DNA of 19,533 nucleotides, taken from positions 1 to 19,533 of the forward strand of contig JAZNJM010000092.1 in the NCBI GenBank assembly GCA_045578045.1, in the 5' to 3' direction. Under the pieces are notes generated by a model. The model did not search any database. It was not told the DNA's origin and saw only the letters and a program-made list of their open reading frames with translations. This stretch comes from SIG653 sp045578045. Lineage in GTDB: Bacteria > Bacillota > Clostridia > Oscillospirales > CAG-382. The translations under genes and the position numbers were made by a program. Below are positions 14,261 through 19,533 of this stretch, piece after piece (within the stretch, counting starts at the first letter, position 1; each line of letters opens with the position of its first letter).

Positions 14261-14289
14261 ATTTTACGATATTTTCTCATATAAATCAA
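14261..14289 (-). promoter_or_regulatory. Promoter of the C_GCAxxG_C_C gene
   Basis: On the minus strand TTGATT (14289-14284), 17 bases, TAAAAT (14266-14261), about 30 bases before the start codon. Confidence 0.55.
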
Positions 14290-14309
14290 TAGCTTTTTTT
14301 AAAAAAAGG

Positions 14310-14338
14310 TTGATTTTCTTGAATATAAAGGGTATAAT
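14310..14338 (+). promoter_or_regulatory. Promoter of the asparaginase gene
   Basis: TTGATT (14310-14315), 17 bases, TATAAT (14333-14338), 30 bases before the ATG. Confidence 0.65.
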
Positions 14339-14367
14339 TCTATAAAATTCATCGTTTTGGAGCGTTT

Positions 14368-15366
14368 ATGAAAAAGCTATTATTTATTTTTACAGGTGGA
14401 ACAATAGGAAGTACCGTTAAAGGAGAATATATTTGTACAGACGAAAACAAACCATACGTTCTTATAGAAGGGTATAAAAAGAAATATGGAGAACTTGGGG
14501 AATATGAAGATTTAACCCCATATACTGTTCTGAGCGAAAACCTTAACGGAGAACATTTATCAAAATTGATTAAAGCTGTTGGAGAGAATATTAAAGAAGA
14601 ATATGAAGGTATAATTGTAACGCACGGAACGGATACCCTTGCATATTCTGCTGCTGCTTTGAGTTATGCGTTTGGAAAATGTGAAATTCCAATTTGTCTT
14701 GTTTCGGCAAATTATCCTCTTGAAGATAAACGCTCAAACGGTTATGAAAATCTCAGAGGAGCAGTTGGTTTTGTTAAAAACGTTAAAAAAGGTGGAGTTT
14801 GGGTTTCATATAAAAATGATGGGGAAAACGTAAAAATTCATTGCGGAAGCCGTCTTTGCCCACATATTTGCTTTACAGACAGGGTTGAGAGCGTTAAAAA
14901 TTCCTTCTATGGATTTTTTGATAATGCGTTTGAATTTATAAAAAACGAAAACTATTTTGAAAAAAATGATGAAATATCTCCTTTGTTCCATAATTTTTCT
15001 GAAATATCAAAGAGATGTAAAACGGTTCTCAGACTTGAATCATACCCCGGAATGATTTTTCCCGAAATAAATGAAAACGTTAAATATATATTGATGGGTA
15101 GCTTTCATTCAGGAACGATTGATACGCTTTCAGACGAAGCGAAATGTTTTTATGAATTTGCGAAAGAAAAAAACGTAAAGATTTTTTTAACAGGAGTTGG
15201 AAACGATATTCCTTATGAAAGCACAAGCGTATATAATGCTTTGGGAATAACTCCTCTTCCTTTCATTTCTCCCGTTTCAGCGTACGTTAAGCTCTGGCTT
15301 CTTGAAGAATCGGGTGCTGACGTTTTAAAAGACGTTTTCTCTTCTCTTGGCGGAGACGTTGTTTAA
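14368..15366 (+). CDS. Asparaginase-family protein (L-asparaginase type)
   Basis: This 332-residue enzyme would hydrolyse asparagine to aspartate and ammonia. Seen: FTGGTIGS (8-15) with the nucleophile threonine T12 and IVTHGTDT (83-90) with T88 and D89, the two signature patterns of the family. There is no signal peptide, so it is cytoplasmic. The third catalytic group, a lysine shortly after the central arginine, is not found where expected: the segment reads GSRLCPHICFTD. This may be a divergent subfamily, or substrate may differ. GGAG precedes the ATG. It is a single-gene unit between its promoter and a hairpin terminator, just upstream of the division cluster but not co-transcribed with it. 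Confidence 0.85.
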   Translation: MKKLLFIFTGGTIGSTVKGEYICTDENKPYVLIEGYKKKYGELGEYEDLTPYTVLSENLNGEHLSKLIKAVGENIKEEYEGIIVTHGTDTLAYSAAALSYAFGKCEIPICLVSANYPLEDKRSNGYENLRGAVGFVKNVKKGGVWVSYKNDGENVKIHCGSRLCPHICFTDRVESVKNSFYGFFDNAFEFIKNENYFEKNDEISPLFHNFSEISKRCKTVLRLESYPGMIFPEINENVKYILMGSFHSGTIDTLSDEAKCFYEFAKEKNVKIFLTGVGNDIPYESTSVYNALGITPLPFISPVSAYVKLWLLEESGADVLKDVFSSLGGDVV

Positions 15367-15416
15367 AAAAACGTTTTTTTGTGTCCTTTAATAATAATTT
15401 TATATATGAAAAAAAT

Positions 15417-15452
15417 GAAGAATTGATAAAAAATCAGTTCTTCGTTTTTTTT
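15417..15452 (+). terminator. Terminator of the asparaginase gene
   Basis: GAAGAATTGAT (15417-15427) and ATCAGTTCTTC (15433-15443) form an 11-bp stem with one T-G pair, followed by G and eight Ts. It separates the asparaginase gene from the division cluster. Confidence 0.85.
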
Positions 15453-15527
15453 CGCTTAAAATGCTTATAGTGGCAAATAACTGTTGAAAAAACACCATAA
15501 AAAAATATAAAAAATATAAAAATCATC

Positions 15528-15556
15528 TTGACTTTTTATAAGCAACAATGTATAAT
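15528..15556 (+). promoter_or_regulatory. Promoter of the mraZ (dcw) operon
   Basis: TTGACT (15528-15533), 17 bases, TATAAT (15551-15556). It is the only good promoter between the asparaginase terminator and mraZ. Confidence 0.75.
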
Positions 15557-15831
15557 GTTCTTGCGGTGGAATTTTAGACCACGTTTGTAACACCTTGAAG
15601 CAAGTTTTAAACAAGGTAAATGGAAATTTTTGGAAAAAATTCAACAAAATTGAGATTGTTTTGAAAAAAACTGAAAAACAATAATAAAAAAACGAAACCG
15701 CCTTCTTCTGCAAAATGAAGAAATTTTTAAAAAACTACATCGAGAAAAAAGTATAAAAACCATATAAAAAATTGAAACTTAGAATAATAAGTCGAAAAAT
15801 TTAAAAGTAAAAAAAGGGAAGGAGTGATAAC
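15557..15831 (+). other. Long untranslated leader of mraZ
   Basis: Together with the terminator and promoter before it, this accounts for the 465-bp gap without a gene. The leader of about 270 nt contains GTGG/CCAC and ACCTTG/CAAGGT hairpins near its 5' end and TTCTTC/GAAGAA (15703-15722) followed by ATTTTT, a weak attenuator-like shape. TGGAA occurs at 15567, 15621 and 15631; the last two are 10 bp apart, the spacing of MraZ boxes. The rest is A-rich with no open reading frame I can support. Confidence 0.5.
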
Positions 15832-16254
15832 GTGTTTTTTGGAACGTATGAGCATAGCGTTGATGCAAAAGGCAGAGTTTTTTTGCCTGTTAAGTTAACG
15901 TGTAATTTAGGCGAAACGTTTGTTATCACGAGAACCCTTTATAAATGTATCAGTATATACAGAAAAGCAGATTGGGAAAAATACGTTGAAAGACTTGAAG
16001 CCCTTCCAAACTATAAATACGGTAATTTAAAAAGACTTATATATTCAAGAACGCAAACAGCTTCCCTTGATTCTCAAGGCAGATTGCTTCTTCCTCTTTC
16101 AATGAGAGAAGAGCTTGAGCTTAAAGGTGATATCTTCGTAATTGGTAATAATTCAAGCATAGAGCTTTGGTCTAAGGAAGAATGGCTTGAAAAGAAGAGA
16201 AAGAGCGAAGAAGAAGCAATGACCATAGAATTTGGCGAGGGAGTTGATCTCTAA
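15832..16254 (+). CDS. mraZ: Transcriptional regulator MraZ
   Basis: This 140-residue protein is of the MraZ/AbrB-fold family, the DNA-binding autoregulator that opens the division and cell-wall cluster. Two SpoVT/AbrB-like half-domains are seen: SVDAKGRVFLPVK (9-21) and SLDSQGRLLLPLSMREEL (75-92), each with the DxxGR signature. The start is GTG, with AAGGAGTG upstream, and the product begins MFFGTYEH as usual. Length is typical. The stop overlaps the rsmH start (TAATG), so the two are translationally coupled. It would repress its own promoter through repeats in the upstream region. Confidence 0.95.
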   Translation: MFFGTYEHSVDAKGRVFLPVKLTCNLGETFVITRTLYKCISIYRKADWEKYVERLEALPNYKYGNLKRLIYSRTQTASLDSQGRLLLPLSMREELELKGDIFVIGNNSSIELWSKEEWLEKKRKSEEEAMTIEFGEGVDL

Positions 16255-17198
16255 TGGCAGAAATGGAATTTAACCATTATTCAGTATTGCTTAACGAAAC
16301 TATTGGCGGAATGAATATTGACGAAAACGGAATATACGTAGATTGTACTTTTGGAGGCGGCGGTCATAGCTCTTTGATTTTTTCAAAATTGAAAAACGGA
16401 AAAGTATATGGCTTTGACAGAGATGCCGATGCTATTGAAAATGCAAAAAGAAAATATGCGAAAGAGCTTTCAGAAAATAAGCTGATTTTAATAAACGAAA
16501 ATTTTGTAAACGTAAAGGCTTCTCTTGAAGAAAGAGGAGTTGAAAAAATAGATGGTGCTGTTATTGACCTTGGGATATCATCATATCAGATAGACACCCC
16601 TGAACGTGGCTTTTCATATAGATTTGATGCACCTCTCGATATGAGAATGGATAGGCGTGAAGCTCTGACGGCATACGATATAGTAAACGGATATTCAAAA
16701 AGTGAGCTTATCAGAATATTCAAGGAATACGGAGAAGAAAGGTATGCTCCTTTTTTTGCCTCCGTTATAGAACGAAAAAGGGAAGAAACCCCAATTAAAA
16801 CAACTATGGAGCTTTGCGAGTTGATTCGCTCTGTTGCTCCCGCAAAAAAGCCAACTGAAAAAATGGATTGCGTTAAACGCATTTTTCAGAGTCTCAGGAT
16901 TGCAACAAATTCAGAATTATCTATAATTGATGAAACTTTAACTCAACTGATGTCTTTGCTGAAAAGTGGTGGAAGATTAGCTGTTATCAGCTTTCATTCC
17001 CTTGAAGACAAAATTGTTAAAAGAGCTTTTAAACTTTTTGAAAATCCTTGCGAATGTGATTCAAGATATCCTTGCGTATGTGGAAAAAAAGCGGTTGGAA
17101 AGGTTATAACAAAGAAACCTATTCTTCCTTCTGAAAAAGAATTGGAAGAAAATAACCGTTCTCACAGTGCAAAACTGAGAATTTGCCAGAAAATTTAA
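16254..17198 (+). CDS. rsmH: 16S rRNA (cytosine-1402-N4)-methyltransferase RsmH
   Basis: This 314-residue SAM-dependent enzyme methylates N4 of C1402 in the decoding centre of 16S rRNA. Family blocks in order: FNHYSVLLNET at the N-terminus, DCTFGGGGHS (30-39, SAM-binding loop), GAVIDLGISSYQID, RGFSYRFDAPLDMRMD, VKRIFQSLRIATNSEL, GGRLAVISFHSLEDKIVK, and a cysteine-bearing CECDSRYPCVCGKK segment before the NRSHSAKLR end. Length matches the family. Its ATG shares a base with the mraZ stop. A second ATG three codons on is possible but less likely. Confidence 0.96.
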   Translation: MAEMEFNHYSVLLNETIGGMNIDENGIYVDCTFGGGGHSSLIFSKLKNGKVYGFDRDADAIENAKRKYAKELSENKLILINENFVNVKASLEERGVEKIDGAVIDLGISSYQIDTPERGFSYRFDAPLDMRMDRREALTAYDIVNGYSKSELIRIFKEYGEERYAPFFASVIERKREETPIKTTMELCELIRSVAPAKKPTEKMDCVKRIFQSLRIATNSELSIIDETLTQLMSLLKSGGRLAVISFHSLEDKIVKRAFKLFENPCECDSRYPCVCGKKAVGKVITKKPILPSEKELEENNRSHSAKLRICQKI

Positions 17199-17260
17199 AA
17201 GCGTTGTTGTTTTAAAACTGAAGATTCTTTTCGTGGAAAGAACTGAGAAAGGAAAAAATA

Positions 17261-17866
17261 ATGTCTGAGAATAAAAACAACAAATTAAAGAAAAACGAAA
17301 ACGCTCAAAAGGATTTATCGTTGCTTTATGATTATTCAAACGATGAAAAGTCGAAAAAGAAAGTAATGAGCATTTCTTTGAATAATAAAGACGAAATTAT
17401 GGAAGGCAGCAGAGACCGTTCTTCTGAAAAAAGCCTTTTCACTAAGATGTTTTCCAAAAAAGACAAAGAAATTGTTGTTGTTGACCGAAAAAGAACTAAA
17501 GGATATGCACCAACTGTTTTTGCGATTATTTTATTTTCAGGTTTGCTTTTTACAAACGTATTATGTCAGGTTAAGCTGGATAATGTAAGCAACGATATTG
17601 CGGCTATGACAAAAGAGTTTCAAGCCTTAGAGGAAAAAGAAAAGGAATATTCCTACAAGCTATCTCAAAAGGATAAAGAAGCGTTGGAAAACAATTCAGA
17701 TTATATAGAAAACGAATTGGGGATGGTGAGGGAAGATCCTGAAAAAGTATACGTTGACCTTCCACTCAAAGACGAAATATACGTTGTTGAAGAAGAAACG
17801 AAAGAAAACGGCTGGACAACCCTTTTATCAAGTGTTGGAAGGTTTTTTAGCGATATTTTCGGTTGA
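17261..17866 (+). CDS. ftsL: FtsL-like cell division protein
   Basis: This 201-residue single-pass protein lies in the ftsL position between rsmH and the PBP gene. It has a long charged cytoplasmic N-terminus (1-82), one transmembrane helix (about 83-103), then a coiled-coil region (about 106-140) and ENELGMVREDPEKVYVDLP, which resembles the conserved end of FtsL/DivIC-type proteins. FtsL proteins are usually near 100-120 residues with a short cytoplasmic part, so the tail here is unusually long. It would form part of the FtsL-DivIC-FtsQ complex that activates septal wall synthesis. GAAAGG precedes the ATG. Sequence identity in this family is always low; the call rests on topology and position. 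Confidence 0.8.
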   Translation: MSENKNNKLKKNENAQKDLSLLYDYSNDEKSKKKVMSISLNNKDEIMEGSRDRSSEKSLFTKMFSKKDKEIVVVDRKRTKGYAPTVFAIILFSGLLFTNVLCQVKLDNVSNDIAAMTKEFQALEEKEKEYSYKLSQKDKEALENNSDYIENELGMVREDPEKVYVDLPLKDEIYVVEEETKENGWTTLLSSVGRFFSDIFG

Positions 17867-17901
17867 TTCCCAAATTATATAAGATTTAAATTGACTGAGA
17901 T

Positions 17902-17947
17902 CCCGATCGATTTTTGAATTTGTGTCTTTGTTTAGAAATCGATCGGG
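17902..17947 (+). other. 12-bp perfect inverted repeat between ftsL and the PBP gene
   Basis: CCCGATCGATTT (17902-17913) and AAATCGATCGGG (17936-17947) are exact complements around a 22-base loop. It is the longest perfect stem in the division cluster. The following bases are not a T tract, so it is not a standard terminator; an mRNA processing or stability element is possible. Confidence 0.7.
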
Positions 17948-18020
17948 TTATTAAATGAAAATATTATTCATAAACACGGAAAAAAGAGAATATATATTTT
18001 AGTGCAACGTATCAAAGAAT

Positions 18021-18045
18021 TGTATTTTATCTGTTTGAAAATACA
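18021..18045 (+). other. 8-bp inverted repeat with T-rich tail
   Basis: TGTATTTT (18021-18028) and AAAATACA (18038-18045) form a perfect but AT-rich stem followed by T-rich sequence. A weak promoter reading (TTGTAT at 18020, 16 bases, TACATA at 18042) overlaps it; I cannot tell which is meaningful. Confidence 0.4.
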
Positions 18046-18076
18046 TATTTCATTTTTGTTTTTTATTGAAAAGCCT

Positions 18077-18109
18077 TTCCCCACGGTTATTTTTTTAAAA
18101 TGTGGGGAA
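18077..18109 (+). terminator. Terminator/attenuator-like hairpin before the PBP gene
   Basis: TTCCCCAC (18077-18084) and GTGGGGAA (18102-18109) form a GC-rich 8-bp stem followed by TTTTG, only 20 bases before the PBP ribosome site. The 17-base loop is large and the T tract short, so it may cause partial termination or shield downstream mRNA rather than end the operon. Confidence 0.5.
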
Positions 18110-18133
18110 TTTTGATTATTAACAGAGGTCCGT

Positions 18134-19533
18134 ATGAGTATAGATAATAATAAATCATCTAACGAATTTGATAATAAAAAGGAATTAACGGAAAATAATG
18201 CTTTAAGCAAAATGGAAAATTCTTCTCTTTCAAAAAACGTTGATTCGGGAAAGAAAAAATTCAAAAAGCCTTTGAGAGAACATACAAAATCTGCGTTAGA
18301 CCGTAGAAAAAACGTTGTTTTGTGTGTAATGATGGCGATGTTTTTGTTTCTTGTAACCGTTTTATATTCCTTGATGGTTATAGATGCAGACGGATTATCA
18401 AAAAAGGCTTCTGAACAATATACAAGAGAAATAACTCTTGAAGCAAAGAGGGGAACGATATACGATAGAAATATGAACGTTCTTGCTGTTGACTATACGG
18501 TTTATACAGTTTTTATTTCTCCCCGTTCCATTGAAACTGAAATACAGCATAAGCTGACTGTTGACGGTCTTGTTGAAATTCTTGAAGTTGAAAAAGAAGA
18601 CGTTGAAAAGCATATTTCGAGAAAAAACTCTATGTATGAGGTTATAGCAAAAGAGGTTTCCGAAGAAAAGGCTTCTGAGCTTAGAGCTTATATTGCAAAA
18701 ATACTTGCAAGAACGAGAAGCCACGAAAACCCAAACGGAATAAATCTTTCCGTTATTATAAATCTTGAAGAAGAAACTAAGAGAAATTATCCATATGGTT
18801 CTCTTGCGGCAAACCTTATAGGTTTTGTTAGCGGTTCAGAAAAATCAAAATATCCTATTGGCGTTTGTGGAATTGAAGCCGTTTACGAAGACGTTTTAAA
18901 GGGCGTTAACGGAAAAATTGTAAAAGCGGCAGACGGACGCGGAAACGATATTGCATATAAATATGAAACATATATTGATGCAAAAGACGGTCAGAATATA
19001 ATTCTAACAATAGATGTTACCGTTCAGGCTGTTCTTGAAAAATATCTTGAGGAAGCGTATTACGATAACGGAAAACCAACTCAGGGTGTTGCAGGGGTTA
19101 TTATGGACGTAAATACAGGCGAGGTTCTTGCGTCTGCAAAATATCCCTCCTTTGACTTAAATGAGCCAAGAAAATTAGGTGAGGTTTATCAACAGCAGTA
19201 TGATGAATACATAAAAAATGAAGCACCTAAGATAGAAAAAGAGGAAGATCGCCAAGCGGCGATAAATAAAAAACTTGTTAATCTGTATGCAGCTCAATGG
19301 AGCGATAAGGTTGTAATGGAAATATATGAGCCGGGTTCAACCTTTAAAATATTCACAGCGGCTGTTGCTCTTGAAGAAAACGCAGCATCAATGAACAGCG
19401 GATATACTTGTACCTCTGCGGGTGTAAAAGTTGGAGGTTGGACTATCCATTGTCATAAGGCGGGTGGACACGGACCGCAGACTTTTGCTCAAACGTTGCA
19501 AAATTCTTGTAACCCCGCTTTTGTAAAATGGGG
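18134..19533 (+). CDS. Class B penicillin-binding protein (FtsI/SpoVD type), partial at right edge
   Basis: The frame is open from the ATG at 18134 (AGAGG five bases upstream) to the window edge, giving 466 residues. It has a basic, Asn/Lys-rich cytoplasmic tail (1-60), a transmembrane helix (about 61-83), a dimerisation domain beginning with KRGTIYDRN (105-113), and the start of the transpeptidase domain with EPGSTFKIF (nucleophile S402 in SxxK) and QNSCNP (SCN, 458-460, the SxN motif). The KTG motif and any PASTA domains lie outside. Position after ftsL in the division cluster suggests septal PBP (FtsI) or its sporulation paralogue SpoVD; this cannot be decided from the visible part. It would cross-link peptidoglycan outside the membrane and is a beta-lactam target. 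Confidence 0.93.
   Translation, partial: MSIDNNKSSNEFDNKKELTENNALSKMENSSLSKNVDSGKKKFKKPLREHTKSALDRRKNVVLCVMMAMFLFLVTVLYSLMVIDADGLSKKASEQYTREITLEAKRGTIYDRNMNVLAVDYTVYTVFISPRSIETEIQHKLTVDGLVEILEVEKEDVEKHISRKNSMYEVIAKEVSEEKASELRAYIAKILARTRSHENPNGINLSVIINLEEETKRNYPYGSLAANLIGFVSGSEKSKYPIGVCGIEAVYEDVLKGVNGKIVKAADGRGNDIAYKYETYIDAKDGQNIILTIDVTVQAVLEKYLEEAYYDNGKPTQGVAGVIMDVNTGEVLASAKYPSFDLNEPRKLGEVYQQQYDEYIKNEAPKIEKEEDRQAAINKKLVNLYAAQWSDKVVMEIYEPGSTFKIFTAAVALEENAASMNSGYTCTSAGVKVGGWTIHCHKAGGHGPQTFAQTLQNSCNPAFVKW

Noticed and set aside
15465..15713. 82-codon open frame on the minus strand in the mraZ leader
   Set aside because: It runs opposite the mraZ promoter and leader, is lysine/phenylalanine-rich from A/T runs, and lacks a ribosome site.
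17902..17947. Intrinsic terminator ending the operon after ftsL
   Set aside because: The stem is perfect but the loop is 22 bases and the following sequence TTATTAAATG is not a T tract.

Overview
The window is AT-rich (roughly one third G+C by eye). It has strong AGGAGG-type ribosome binding sites, consensus TTGACA-17-TATAAT promoters, intrinsic terminators, and a mraZ-rsmH-ftsL-PBP division cluster. Together with a lipobox protein, a FliB-type methylase and a C_GCAxxG_C_C protein, this points to a low-GC Firmicute of the class Clostridia, perhaps a gut Oscillospiraceae-like lineage. That placement is inference; no rRNA or other marker is present.

Left part (1-5723): a CLC-type Cl-/H+ exchanger gene on the minus strand diverges from a DUF2975 membrane protein plus small Cro/C1-type regulator. 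These are followed by four small envelope proteins of unknown function (one lipoprotein) and a lone membrane protein with its own perfect promoter. Long AT-rich tandem repeat arrays fill two of the intergenic gaps here.

Middle (5924-13703): mostly single-gene units arranged as convergent pairs sharing one bidirectional terminator. They are a FliB-like lysine methylase (-) and an AlkD-type DNA glycosylase (+) from divergent promoters; a PlsC acyltransferase (-) next to a two-component system (response regulator then histidine kinase, both -); an SLC13/ArsB-type anion permease (+); and an XRE-S24 (LexA/CI-like) repressor (-) divergent from an 89-residue protein with a possible helix-turn-helix (+). 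Two regulatory regions stand out. One is an 11-bp-phased array of TTTAG half-sites upstream of plsC, with a matching pair upstream of the response regulator gene. The other is a divergent promoter region in which both -35 boxes sit inside TTGTC/GTCAA palindromes.

Right part (13750-19533): a C_GCAxxG_C_C protein (-) and an asparaginase-family enzyme (+), then the start of the division and cell-wall cluster: a promoter, a leader of about 270 nt, mraZ, rsmH (overlapping by one base), an ftsL-like gene, a 267-bp gap with three perfect inverted repeats, and a class B penicillin-binding protein cut off by the window edge just after its SxN motif.

I see no classical mobile element, CRISPR array, tRNA or rRNA. 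The most promising leads are the phased half-site array that may link the two-component system to plsC, the XRE-S24 switch, a dispersed family of intergenic tandem repeats with a common core, and a codon-context bias in which Asn, Asp and Tyr codons end in C almost only when a GTN valine codon follows.
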